The notes beneath the pieces are model-generated. The model saw nothing but the letters and a program-made list of their open reading frames with translations, made no database searches and had not been told where the DNA came from. The position numbers were made by a program, and so were the translations under genes. This document shows, piece after piece, positions 1 to 6,894 of a stretch of DNA of 10,257 nt. Source of the DNA: CAYYMH01 sp964472785 (lineage in GTDB: Bacteria > Zhuqueibacterota > Zhuqueibacteria > Thermofontimicrobiales > Thermofontimicrobiaceae); assembly GCA_964472785.1 (NCBI GenBank), contig CAYYMH010000094.1:1-10257 (forward strand). Reading direction: 5' to 3'. Positions within the stretch are counted from its first letter, which is position 1, and each line of letters opens with the position of its first letter.

Positions 1-46
1 ATTACCAAATTAATCTTGCAAAAAAACGCAAGATTAATTTGGTAAT
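1..46. repeat. Perfect 19-bp inverted repeat, possible pgi terminator
   Basis: Arms at 1-19 (ATTACCAAATTAATCTTGC) and 28-46 are exact reverse complements, separated by an 8-nt A-rich loop. The element begins 14 nt after the pgi stop, so a 3'-end hairpin or intrinsic terminator for pgi is the simplest reading. The stem is AT-rich (5 G/C of 19). A terminal T-run in the minus direction would lie outside the window and cannot be seen. The arms may also extend past the left edge. A palindromic binding site or the end of a small mobile element are alternatives. Confidence 0.7.
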
Positions 47-60
47 AGAATAAAGAATAT

Positions 61-1365
61 TTATTTTACGCCAGGTTTTCCCAAAAGTCTAAACATATTA
101 TTTTTGTAAGCCTCGACTCCCGGCTGATTAAATGGGTTGACGCCCAGCAGATAACCGGATAATGCCACTGCTTTCTCAAAAAAGAATATCAGGTTTCCGA
201 TCCAATATTCGGTGAGTTCGGGAATATAAACTGTCATATTAGGAACAGCACCGGCGAGATGCGCTTCTGCCGTCCCGCGATACGCTTGAAAATTGATTTC
301 CTGAAAGGTTTTTCCTGCCAAATAATTTAGACCATCTAAATTCTGGTTGTCATTCGGCACCATGATATGTTTATGAATGTGATTCACTATTAAAAATGTT
401 TCAAACAAATTCCGGTTGCCTTCCTGTATGTATTGTCCGAGTGAATGCAGATCAGTAGTAAAATTAACAGCAGAGGGAAAAATTCCCTTGAATTGTTTGC
501 CCTCGCTTTCGCCAAAAAGCTGTTTCCACCATTCAGAAAAATAATAAAGTTTTGTATTAAAATTAGCCAGAATTTCAATCTGCTTTTCCTTTTGATAAAG
601 CAGAAATCGAATAGCGGCATACAAATCAGCTATATTTTCATAGAAAGGATTTTGTTTTAAATCCTTTGCCATATCAGCCGCGCCTTTCAATAACGACACG
701 ACATTGCATCCAGCCACTGCAATAGGAAACAATCCCACTGGCGTCAGCACCGAAAACCTGCCTCCCACATCATCAGGAATAACAAAGGTGGTATAGCCTT
801 CTTCATCTGCTAACTTTCTCAACGCACCTTCTGATTTGTCCGTTGTAGCAATAATCCGTCTTATTGCTTCGTCTCGTCCGTAAACTTTCTCCATCATCGC
901 ACGAATAACACGAAAAGCGATACTTGGCTCAGTGGTCGTTCCGGACTTTGATATCACATTCACATAGCATTCTTTATTTTTAATCAAATCCAATAAATTG
1001 ATCAGATATTCGGAATCGATATTTTGTCCCGCATACAATATCTCCGGGCTGCTGTTATTTGATGAAGCAAAATTGGGAGCGATAGCTTGAATTACTGCGC
1101 GGGCTCCGAGATACGACCCTCCGATACCGATGCATATCAGTGCGTCTGCTTTTTCACGAATATTGTTGACGGTCTCATCAAAACCGGGAATCTCGCTGGG
1201 ATTTTTTTCGGGCAAATCGAGCCACCCTAAATACTCACTCCCATCTCCCGTGCCTGACATGAGTTGTTCGTTGACGTTTTTTAAATCAGGTTCGAGAGCC
1301 TCAAGTTGATTCTTTTCCACAAAATCTGACACGTTGCTGTAATCTAATGTAACTTTAGTTGACAT
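61..1365 (-). CDS. pgi: Glucose-6-phosphate isomerase
   Basis: Cytosolic enzyme interconverting glucose-6-phosphate and fructose-6-phosphate in glycolysis and gluconeogenesis. The 434-residue product matches the short Bacillus-type Pgi rather than the ~550-residue enterobacterial form. Visible family motifs: GIGGSYLG (80-87), the phosphate-binding SKSGTTTEP (139-147), the signature DVGGRFSVLTPVGL (199-212), the catalytic glutamate region GESEGK (285-290), NFTTDLHSLGQ (301-311), and the C-terminal GVEAYKNNMF with the conserved lysine at 421. The ATG is preceded by AAGGTGG (1372-1378) six bases upstream, which fixes the start. It is a single-gene unit: the upstream gene ends in a strong terminator and a TTGACA promoter lies at 1400-1428. 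The sequence is intact with no missing key motif. Confidence 0.97.
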   Translation of the reverse strand: MSTKVTLDYSNVSDFVEKNQLEALEPDLKNVNEQLMSGTGDGSEYLGWLDLPEKNPSEIPGFDETVNNIREKADALICIGIGGSYLGARAVIQAIAPNFASSNNSSPEILYAGQNIDSEYLINLLDLIKNKECYVNVISKSGTTTEPSIAFRVIRAMMEKVYGRDEAIRRIIATTDKSEGALRKLADEEGYTTFVIPDDVGGRFSVLTPVGLFPIAVAGCNVVSLLKGAADMAKDLKQNPFYENIADLYAAIRFLLYQKEKQIEILANFNTKLYYFSEWWKQLFGESEGKQFKGIFPSAVNFTTDLHSLGQYIQEGNRNLFETFLIVNHIHKHIMVPNDNQNLDGLNYLAGKTFQEINFQAYRGTAEAHLAGAVPNMTVYIPELTEYWIGNLIFFFEKAVALSGYLLGVNPFNQPGVEAYKNNMFRLLGKPGVK

Positions 1366-1399
1366 GTTAAACCACCTTCATTATAATGAATAAAAAAAT

Positions 1400-1428
1400 A
1401 AAATACGAAAAAATACAATATTTGTCAA
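1400..1428 (-). promoter_or_regulatory. Sigma-70-type promoter of pgi
   Basis: On the minus strand, a perfect -35 TTGACA (1423-1428), a 17-nt spacer and a -10 TATTTT (1400-1405, 4 of 6 consensus). It lies between the terminator of the upstream operon and the pgi ATG, predicting a leader of about 25-30 nt. Not experimentally known; AT-rich DNA gives some chance matches, but the perfect -35 and ideal spacing are persuasive. Confidence 0.6.
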
Positions 1429-1510
1429 TAGTGTAATTTAAAAATTTAGAATCCGGGACAATTCAAAAAGAAAGATAAATAAAACCATGAATCCTCAATT
1501 TTAATAAACC

Positions 1511-1545
1511 AAAAAAAAGGCGGAACAACGCTCATTGCTCCGCCT
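1511..1545 (-). terminator. Intrinsic terminator after the barrel gene
   Basis: On the minus strand, arm AGGCGGAGCAA (1535-1545), a 6-nt loop and arm TTGTTCCGCCT (1518-1528) form an 11-bp stem with one G-U pair, followed directly by a run of eight T (1511-1518). It starts 19 nt past the stop of the outer-membrane barrel gene. This is a textbook rho-independent terminator and separates this operon from pgi. Confidence 0.93.
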
Positions 1546-1564
1546 AATGTAAAACGAATTTTAT

Positions 1565-2791
1565 TTAATTACCAAAATATATAATTCCGGATATGACAAA
1601 ATTAAGCTGACTATTTACAATTTCCGTTATGGTTGATCCCCATGAATCATAATACTCATATTCAAGAGTGTAAGCGCTGTATTCCATAGTTCCACTCAAG
1701 CTAAATACTTTCGTTACAAAACCGAGACCAAGTGTTAGCCCTAAACCAACGACCTGATCATCATTATCGTCCGTAAATGGTTTGGGCTCCGTTTTAAATC
1801 CCGCACGGAGAGGTATCACGTTATCCCCTGCTAACAAGAGATATTCCAAGCCAAACCGAAACTGATTTACGTCTTCGAGTCCGGCATCATCAAACTCATC
1901 TGTATTCAAGTAAGATCTGTCAGCAGAAGTCCATTTTCGTTTTTCCTCGGCATTTGCATATCCTCTGTATTCGTAGTCAACAGCCAACCGCAAATTGGGA
2001 ATCGGTTCGAACATAGCTCCAACACCAAACATGGTTGGCATTTTAAATTCATCCTCATAACCGAAAAAGTTAATTTCAGTACCAAATTCTTCACCTCTTT
2101 CAGATTTCAAGGTGAATGGAGATTTAAATACGCCTCCGAGTCTGAATGTCCCAAAATCCAGCAGACCACCAACAGTGAAATTTGTACCGGAATATTTTTC
2201 TTCTGGGGCATCTATTTCATTACCAGAATCCCATGACTCCCAATCCACAGTCGTTTTACCAGTATAAATATTTAATGCGGCTCCAAGCGCGACTTGCGGG
2301 GATAATTGTATCCCTATTGATGGGCTGATGGCATCAACGCCACCTTTGGTGTGTGTATCATAATAATAGGAGGTACCGGAATTATCAAATAGCACATCTT
2401 GACCCTTATTATAAAGATCCAACATCCGTTGATATGCGACACAGGCAACAAAGTTATTCTGTCCTAATGCGAGCGGTACTGCAGCACTGCCGAAATTCAG
2501 ATATCCGTGATTAAGTTCTAAATCTTCAACCTCGTCATCAACGGTTTGGTACATCGAAGAATAAACATATACAATAGATGCTTCAGGTTTTTCTAAAAAC
2601 ACTAATCCAGCAGGATTCCAGGACGCCGCGGTCGCGTCATCAGCAACACCAATAAAAGCACCTCCCATACCCCGTGCCCGCGCTCCTGCCCCGATTAAAT
2701 TTAAATCTGCAAACTGGCTTGAGGCGATGTCCGGTGATAATGTTAAAAACAATACAATCACGATGCTTAATAGTTTTACATACGCTTTCAT
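1565..2791 (-). CDS. PorV/FadL-like outer-membrane beta-barrel protein
   Basis: Predicted outer-membrane beta-barrel of the OmpP1/FadL superfamily, PorV/PorQ-like branch; 408 residues. Residues 1-25 form a signal peptide (MKAYVKLL followed by a hydrophobic stretch, likely cut near IASS-Q). The mature N-terminus carries the family hallmark GARARGMGGAFIGVADDA (36-53) followed by ASWNPAGL (56-63). The rest alternates aromatic and polar residues in strand-like segments, for example LRLAVDYEYRGYA, QFRFGLEYLL and FSLSGTMEYSAY. It ends in IIYFGN rather than in a terminal aromatic residue. The start follows GGAGGT (2795-2800) with only 3 nt spacing. It sits 34 nt after the CsgG-like gene, without an evident promoter of its own, so the two are probably co-transcribed. 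Family knowledge suggests substrate uptake (FadL) or a type IX secretion role (PorV). The sequence does not decide, and no other type IX gene is present here. Confidence 0.85.
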   Translation of the reverse strand: MKAYVKLLSIVIVLFLTLSPDIASSQFADLNLIGAGARARGMGGAFIGVADDATAASWNPAGLVFLEKPEASIVYVYSSMYQTVDDEVEDLELNHGYLNFGSAAVPLALGQNNFVACVAYQRMLDLYNKGQDVLFDNSGTSYYYDTHTKGGVDAISPSIGIQLSPQVALGAALNIYTGKTTVDWESWDSGNEIDAPEEKYSGTNFTVGGLLDFGTFRLGGVFKSPFTLKSERGEEFGTEINFFGYEDEFKMPTMFGVGAMFEPIPNLRLAVDYEYRGYANAEEKRKWTSADRSYLNTDEFDDAGLEDVNQFRFGLEYLLLAGDNVIPLRAGFKTEPKPFTDDNDDQVVGLGLTLGLGFVTKVFSLSGTMEYSAYTLEYEYYDSWGSTITEIVNSQLNFVISGIIYFGN

Positions 2792-2825
2792 ATTACCTCC
2801 ATGGCAAGGTTAATAAAATAGTAAA

Positions 2826-3968
2826 TTATTTTGTAATCACTTTATTACCGACTTCAAAGAAGCCGGATTTGGTTTTTAGAATTCCTCCAATTGAATATTC
2901 CGGATAAACTTCGATGAGCTTCAACTCACCCAATTCCTGTGTTTCTTTGCCTAATACTTTTTTGGTTATCGGATGGATAATTTCATTGCCTTCACGATAG
3001 ATAATACACTTCATTCCTTTTTTAACATTTTTAGATAATCCGATATCCAGAGTCAACCTGTCTCCGCTCACTCCGATGACATAACCTTCCACCAGAGGTA
3101 AATCCTGATAAATTTTGGTTGCTAACCGGTTAATCATTGATTTAATATCCGAAATTGAAGTTCGCGGGCTCATCTCATCCTGGGCAGTGATGATCTCTGC
3201 GGTTTCCGTATCGATGAGGCGTGCATCGATCCCGATATTGCTACCTGCGCGGGTGATGCTGCCCAGTACGATCGCGTCAACGCCAATTCCTTTTCCGATT
3301 TCAGCGGCTGTCGTTACATCGAGAACGCCAGCAGCGCCAAGCGTTTGTTCCTCGAGGATCTTGTCAAGTTGCGATCTTTCAAATAACTTAAAGCGATTGA
3401 GATTATAAAAGGTTGTCATAATCTGCTCGGCGACGTCAATCTGCTCGAATTCTCCGCCCAGTCCTTTGGTTTGAAATGGTAATACAGCAATCCCCATGCG
3501 TTCCCCGACCAATTTTGGAGCGCTACTTTCGATGGTTATTGGTTCAGGCGATTTCGGTATTTCATCAGGAATTCTTTGCTGAGGTTTTTTTGCAGGCTTG
3601 CTGGGGAGTGCGGGCTGTTCTTTTCCGAGTTTATTTAAATACTCCTGTGCACGAGAAGAAAATTGTTGATTTAAAGATAAAAGCAATTCACTACGCGCTT
3701 TATCTATCTGTCCCAAATGATAAAAACAAATTCCTTTTTCACGATGGGGATAGTATTTAATAAAATGCATGCCGTAAGTTTTGATTTTATTGACGTCTTT
3801 GTCTTTTATGAGCAAAGCCTGGTCAAATTTTGATATGGCATGAGACCAATTCCCCGATTTCATCAGGTCCAAGCCTTCTTCATAAAAATTGTACCACTTG
3901 CCCCCTGCGAAGCCAAAAGAAATTAAGAACATCATCAAAACGAATGTAAAAAATAGTTTCCATTTCAT
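2826..3968 (-). CDS. Secreted TPR / CsgG-domain / FlgT_C-like envelope protein
   Basis: A 380-residue envelope protein. Order: signal peptide 1-22 (MKWK plus hydrophobic core ending GFAGG); TPR-like helices about 25-115 (EEGLDLMKSGNWSHAISKFDQAL, then REKGICFYHLGQIDKARSELL); Pro/Lys-rich linker about 118-150; CsgG/TolB-N-like alpha/beta domain about 157-268 (MGIAVLPF, FKLFERSQLDKILEEQ, AAEIGKGIGVDAIVLGSI, DARLIDTETAEII); and a C-terminal beta domain 293-380 (GYVIGVSGDRLTLDIG, KKGMKCIIYR, GELKLIEV, FEVGNKVI) resembling FlgT_C. No cysteine follows the signal peptide, so unlike curli CsgG it is probably periplasmic and not a lipoprotein. The Shine-Dalgarno is weak (AGG 8 nt upstream). It is the first gene of an operon with the barrel gene. 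A role in assembling or monitoring outer-membrane material is inference. No curli genes are visible. Confidence 0.85.
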   Translation of the reverse strand: MKWKLFFTFVLMMFLISFGFAGGKWYNFYEEGLDLMKSGNWSHAISKFDQALLIKDKDVNKIKTYGMHFIKYYPHREKGICFYHLGQIDKARSELLLSLNQQFSSRAQEYLNKLGKEQPALPSKPAKKPQQRIPDEIPKSPEPITIESSAPKLVGERMGIAVLPFQTKGLGGEFEQIDVAEQIMTTFYNLNRFKLFERSQLDKILEEQTLGAAGVLDVTTAAEIGKGIGVDAIVLGSITRAGSNIGIDARLIDTETAEIITAQDEMSPRTSISDIKSMINRLATKIYQDLPLVEGYVIGVSGDRLTLDIGLSKNVKKGMKCIIYREGNEIIHPITKKVLGKETQELGELKLIEVYPEYSIGGILKTKSGFFEVGNKVITK

Positions 3969-4016
3969 AACTGAAGCCTATCATAATTGGTGAGTGAATT
4001 GTAAGATTAATAACTT

Positions 4017-4045
4017 AAGATATTAACAAAAATATAAAAAGTCAA
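4017..4045 (-). promoter_or_regulatory. Sigma-70-type promoter of the CsgG-like/barrel operon
   Basis: Minus strand: -35 TTGACT (4040-4045), 17-nt spacer, -10 TATCTT (4017-4022). It closely resembles the pgi promoter in hexamers and spacing. It lies between apt and the CsgG-like gene and predicts a leader of about 40 nt. No GC-rich terminator hairpin for apt is visible in the same 120-nt gap, so read-through from apt is possible. Confidence 0.5.
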
Positions 4046-4088
4046 GATATTTTTAGTGGTTTGATTAATAATTTTGAATCGCCTCCCG

Positions 4089-4613
4089 CTACTCTTCAAA
4101 GTAAGATATCAATGAGAAAACATGATAATCCTTTATTTGATCCCTCCCCTTTAAAAAATCTAATTCCATCAGAAATGCAATACCAACAACCTTTCCGCCC
4201 AGTTTTTCAATGAGCCGTGCCGTCGCAGCAATTGTTCCGCCGGTTGCGAGAAGATCGTCGACAACTAACACGCGTTGATCTTTTGAGATCGCATCTTTAT
4301 GGATCTCTAAAATATCAGTCCCATATTCTAAAGAATACTCCTCTCGCTCGATGGCGGCTGGCAGCTTTCCCGGCTTACGAACAGGTATCAATCCCTTTTC
4401 CCATTTGTAAGCCAAAGCAGCAGCGAAAATGAAGCCTCGAGCTTCAATACCAACAATCAAATCTATTTCATTCGGATCAAAATGTTTTGCAAGTTGATCA
4501 ATCGTTCCTTTAAAAGCGGCACCATCTTGAATTAAGGTTGTGATATCTTTAAAACCGATTCCGGGTTTTGGAAAATCAGGGACATTTCTGATTTTATCTC
4601 TCAAATCTTGCAT
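4089..4613 (-). CDS. apt: Adenine phosphoribosyltransferase
   Basis: Cytosolic purine-salvage enzyme: adenine plus PRPP gives AMP plus pyrophosphate. Product is 174 residues, the usual family length. Motifs: the N-terminal VPDFPKPGIGFKDIT (11-25) typical of Apt, VGIEARGFIFAAALA (54-68), RKPGKLP (79-85) and the PRPP-binding loop VLVVDDLLATGGT (115-127) with the paired acidic residues D119 and D120. The ATG is preceded by GAGAGG (4619-4624) at normal spacing; the stop is TAG. It follows the acylphosphatase gene by 40 nt and is the last gene of the LOG-type/acylphosphatase/apt set. Together with purM upstream, the region holds both a de novo and a salvage purine step, though they are not obviously in the same transcript. 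Confidence 0.97.
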   Translation of the reverse strand: MQDLRDKIRNVPDFPKPGIGFKDITTLIQDGAAFKGTIDQLAKHFDPNEIDLIVGIEARGFIFAAALAYKWEKGLIPVRKPGKLPAAIEREEYSLEYGTDILEIHKDAISKDQRVLVVDDLLATGGTIAATARLIEKLGGKVVGIAFLMELDFLKGRDQIKDYHVFSLISYFEE

Positions 4614-4653
4614 TGGGACCTCTCCATTTATTTTATTTTCAAGACTTTGTTAT

Positions 4654-4926
4654 TCAAAACCGAATTTGGAAACTTTGATATTTATCTTCGAAATCGCGCC
4701 AATCAACAAGGACATTCTTTACATCAGACGAACGATTGCCAATCTTCACAATTTTAATCAGCTCTTGAATCACATTTTTTTCACCTTCCACTTCGATCTC
4801 TACATCTCCGGAGTAAAGATTCTTCACATAACCGCGAAGTCCGAGTTTTTCAGCTTCCCGTTCCACAAACCACCGAAATCCAACCCCCTGAACTAATCCT
4901 TTCACTAAAATATGAGCACCAACCAT
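4654..4926 (-). CDS. acyP: Acylphosphatase
   Basis: Small cytosolic enzyme (90 residues, the normal size) hydrolysing carboxyl-phosphate bonds of acylphosphates. The substrate-binding motif GLVQGVGFRWFV (10-21) contains the catalytic arginine R18, and GYVKNLYSGDVEIEVEGE (32-49) contains the catalytic asparagine N36, so the enzyme looks competent. ATG start; the Shine-Dalgarno AAAGGTGA overlaps the final codons and stop of the upstream LOG-type gene, whose TGA ends only 4 nt before this ATG, which favours translational coupling. The physiological substrate is not deducible from this location; co-transcription with apt is likely from the 40-nt gap. Confidence 0.95.
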   Translation of the reverse strand: MVGAHILVKGLVQGVGFRWFVEREAEKLGLRGYVKNLYSGDVEIEVEGEKNVIQELIKIVKIGNRSSDVKNVLVDWRDFEDKYQSFQIRF

Positions 4927-4930
4927 TTTA

Positions 4931-5407
4931 TCACCTTTTGTATTTCATTAAACTAAAAATTTTATTTACTGCTTGTTCCGGTTGATCCACATGAACCATA
5001 TCTGGAATATTTTGCCAGGTTTCCAATCCGACAATCGGTTTGCTAAATTTTAACGCGAAGGCAATCTCGGACAAAGTACCGTATTGACCTCCGATTGCAA
5101 TAAGTCCATCTGCTGTTCTAACAATAACACTGTTCCTGGCTTCGCCGATTCCGGTAACAATGGGAAGATCTATCCAGGAATTTGCATCGGTTTTTCGCGT
5201 ACCCGGCAAGACACCGATGGTTAATCCGCCTTCCTTTTTTGCTCCCCGACAAGCCGCTTCCATAACTCCGCCCAATCCGCCGCAGATGACGATGGATTTC
5301 TTTTTAGCGATTTCAGCGCCTACCTGCTCGGCAAGTTGAAGCAATTCATCAGAACAACTTTGTCCCTGACCAATGACACCAATTATCGGATTTGATTTAT
5401 TTTTCAA
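4931..5407 (-). CDS. TIGR00725/LOG-type (SLOG superfamily) Rossmann protein
   Basis: A 158-residue cytosolic nucleotide-binding-fold protein. Visible: beta strand PIIGVIGQG (7-15), CGGLGGVMEAACRGAK (42-57) matching the GGxxGxMEA segment of the LOG/lysine-decarboxylase-like family, RNSVIVRTAD (91-100), and IGGQYGTLSEIAFA (105-118), corresponding to the PGGxGTxxE motif with E114 kept but the proline replaced (IGG-Q-YGT). Length and this variant fit the TIGR00725 group better than true cytokinin-activating LOG enzymes, so phosphoribohydrolase activity should not be assumed. The start is TTG (5405-5407): an in-frame TAA lies at 5411-5413, no ATG is available nearby, and AGGG (5415-5418) sits 7 nt upstream. 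It leads the set with acylphosphatase and apt. Confidence 0.88.
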   Translation of the reverse strand: MKNKSNPIIGVIGQGQSCSDELLQLAEQVGAEIAKKKSIVICGGLGGVMEAACRGAKKEGGLTIGVLPGTRKTDANSWIDLPIVTGIGEARNSVIVRTADGLIAIGGQYGTLSEIAFALKFSKPIVGLETWQNIPDMVHVDQPEQAVNKIFSLMKYKR

Positions 5408-5449
5408 TTTTTAACCCTGAAAATTAAAAATCAAATTATTTAAAAAATG

Positions 5450-5525
5450 CCCATGAAGCACATAAAAATACACGAAAAATTATTCGTCTCATTGAAATTT
5501 ACTGTCATTTCGCGTATCTCGTGGG
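5450..5525. repeat. Degenerate inverted repeat, possible dispersed element
   Basis: The asnS/LOG gap contains CCCATGA (5450-5456) facing TCGTGGG (5519-5525), 6 of 7 complementary. Inside each end lies a similar block: ACACGAAAA on the left (5470-5478) and, read from the right end inward, ACGCGAAA. CCCACGAAGCAC/ACACGAAA-like strings recall short dispersed intergenic repeats seen in various environmental bacteria, which is recollection rather than a search result. No other copy occurs in this window. Confidence 0.4.
5479..5508 (-). promoter_or_regulatory. Weak candidate promoter for the LOG-type/acyP/apt set
   Basis: Minus strand: ATGACA (5503-5508), 18-nt spacer, AATAAT (5479-5484), each 5 of 6 consensus. 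It lies inside the degenerate inverted repeat between asnS and the LOG-type gene. The 153-nt gap is the largest in the right-hand gene run, so a promoter is expected here, but the match could be chance in AT-rich DNA. Confidence 0.3.
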
Positions 5526-5560
5526 TTAATTTATTTTTCAAAAGTCGCATTGACAAATAA

Positions 5561-6856
5561 TTACGGTTGAATACGATTAATGGTTCTCGGAAACGGTATT
5601 GTTTCACGAATATGTTTTAAACCGCAAATCCAGGCAACGGCTCGTTCGATTCCCAGACCAAAGCCTGAGTGCGGTACCGAACCATATTTCCGAATGTCCA
5701 AATACCAATCAAAAGCCTCCATGGGCAAATTGTGTTTTTTAATTTTTTGTTCCAAAATTTCCAAATTGTCTTCTCTCTGTCCGCCGCCGATGATTTCTCC
5801 GTAACCCTCCGGAGCCAGTACATCCACGCACAATGATTTAGACTCATCGTCCGGATCAGTTTTCATGTAAAACGCCTTCACCTCCGCCGGATAGCGATGC
5901 ACCATCGCTGGTCTTTCAAACTGCTCTGATACTAAAGTTTCATCCGGTGCACCGAAATCATTTCCGTATTCAAATTCACCACCGTTATCCTTGATAATTT
6001 TAACCGCTTCGTCATAAGAAACTCTTGGGAAAGGCGTCCGAACTTTTTCAAGCGTAGAAACGTCTCGCTCAAGCATTTTCAATTCTTCACCTCTTTCTTC
6101 CAATGCTCTTCCGACGATATATTCGATAAAATCCTCCGCGATTTCCATATCCCCGTCCAGGTCGCAGTAGGCAATCTCCGGTTCAATCATCCAAAATTCC
6201 GTAAGATGACGCCTGGTTTTTGATTTTTCCGCCCGAAAGGTGGGACCAAAGCAATAGACTTTTCCGAATGCCATAGCTGCGGCTTCCATGTAAAGTTGCC
6301 CGCTTTGAGTTAGATACGCTTTGGAACCAAAATAATCCGTTTCAAACAATGTGCTGGTGCCTTCACAGGCTGCAGGCGTAAAAATGGGTGCGTCAACTAA
6401 CACAAATCCCTGTGAATCAAAAAAATCCCGGCATGCCTTGATGATAGTGTGGCGAACTTTCAAAATAGCGTGCTGTTTGGAAGAACGAAGCCACAAATGC
6501 CGATGATCCATGAGAAAGGTTGTTCCGTGCTCCTTGGGAGTGATCGGATATTCTTCGGCTTTGTGAACCAGTTCCACACGCTTGGCCTGAATTTCAAAAC
6601 CGCTCGGCGCTCTTGTATCTTCAACCACCAAGCCTTCAACTTTTATTGCCGATTCTTGTGGAATATCATTGCACAATTCAAATGTCTCTTCATCCACTTC
6701 ATTTTTTGCAACAACCACCTGAATAATGCCGGTGCCGTCCCTCAACATCAAAAAATGCAGTTTGCCACTCGACCTGCTATTATAAAGCCATCCTAAAAGT
6801 TGAGCTTGCTTGTCTTTGTATTTGGCGATGTCCCCGATGTAAATCTCATTTTTCAT
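5561..6856 (-). CDS. asnS: Asparaginyl-tRNA synthetase
   Basis: Class IIb aminoacyl-tRNA synthetase charging tRNA-Asn; cytosolic. Using the ATG at 6854-6856 the product has 431 residues, close to other bacterial AsnRS. An OB-fold anticodon-binding domain occupies about 1-100 (QLLGWLYNSRSSGKLHFLMLRD). The catalytic core shows TSTLFETDYFG (167-177), YLTQSGQLYMEAA (181-193), motif 2 FRAEKSKTRRHLTEFWMIEPE (207-227) and motif 3 GFGLGIERAVAWICG (398-412), ending PFPRTINRIQP. The FWMIEPE stretch and C-terminus favour AsnRS over archaeal-type AspRS. A GTG at 6863-6865 would add three residues, but it lies inside the Shine-Dalgarno GAGGTGG (6862-6868), so the ATG five nt downstream is the better start. 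It follows gpsA by 38 nt and ends the purM operon. Confidence 0.96.
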   Translation of the reverse strand: MKNEIYIGDIAKYKDKQAQLLGWLYNSRSSGKLHFLMLRDGTGIIQVVVAKNEVDEETFELCNDIPQESAIKVEGLVVEDTRAPSGFEIQAKRVELVHKAEEYPITPKEHGTTFLMDHRHLWLRSSKQHAILKVRHTIIKACRDFFDSQGFVLVDAPIFTPAACEGTSTLFETDYFGSKAYLTQSGQLYMEAAAMAFGKVYCFGPTFRAEKSKTRRHLTEFWMIEPEIAYCDLDGDMEIAEDFIEYIVGRALEERGEELKMLERDVSTLEKVRTPFPRVSYDEAVKIIKDNGGEFEYGNDFGAPDETLVSEQFERPAMVHRYPAEVKAFYMKTDPDDESKSLCVDVLAPEGYGEIIGGGQREDNLEILEQKIKKHNLPMEAFDWYLDIRKYGSVPHSGFGLGIERAVAWICGLKHIRETIPFPRTINRIQP

Positions 6857-6861
6857 ATCAA

Positions 6862-6868
6862 CCACCTC
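6862..6868 (-). promoter_or_regulatory. Shine-Dalgarno site deciding the asnS start
   Basis: GAGGTGG on the minus strand, 5 nt before the ATG at 6854-6856. The same kind of site (AAGGTGG, 6-nt spacing) precedes pgi. The only in-frame alternative start, GTG at 6863-6865, is part of this site. Confidence 0.8.
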
Positions 6869-6894
6869 AGTTTAGATGTTCTATTGATTTCCGT

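Noticed and set aside
1438..1488. A 16-codon minus-strand ORF with a GAGG site, resembling a leader peptide before pgi
   Set aside because: It lies upstream of the likely pgi promoter and downstream of a strong terminator, so it is probably not transcribed; it is hydrophobic but too short to support.
3115..3408. A 97-codon plus-strand frame opposite the CsgG-like gene
   Set aside because: It is antisense to a gene with clear domain matches and has no recognisable motif or ribosome-binding site; the same applies to the other opposite-strand frames in this window.
4931..5407. Cytokinin riboside 5'-monophosphate phosphoribohydrolase (true LOG)
   Set aside because: The protein is short and lacks the proline of PGGxGTxxE; the TIGR00725 group fits better.
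5436..5460. A small hairpin with a T-run (GCTTCATGGGCATTTTTT on the minus strand) as an asnS terminator
   Set aside because: The stem is only 3-4 bp and weak; not enough to call a terminator.
5561..6856. Aspartyl-tRNA synthetase of the archaeal or non-discriminating type
   Set aside because: The FWMIEPE, TSTLFETDYFG and PFPRT features match AsnRS more closely, though the two families are related and only a phylogeny would fully settle it.
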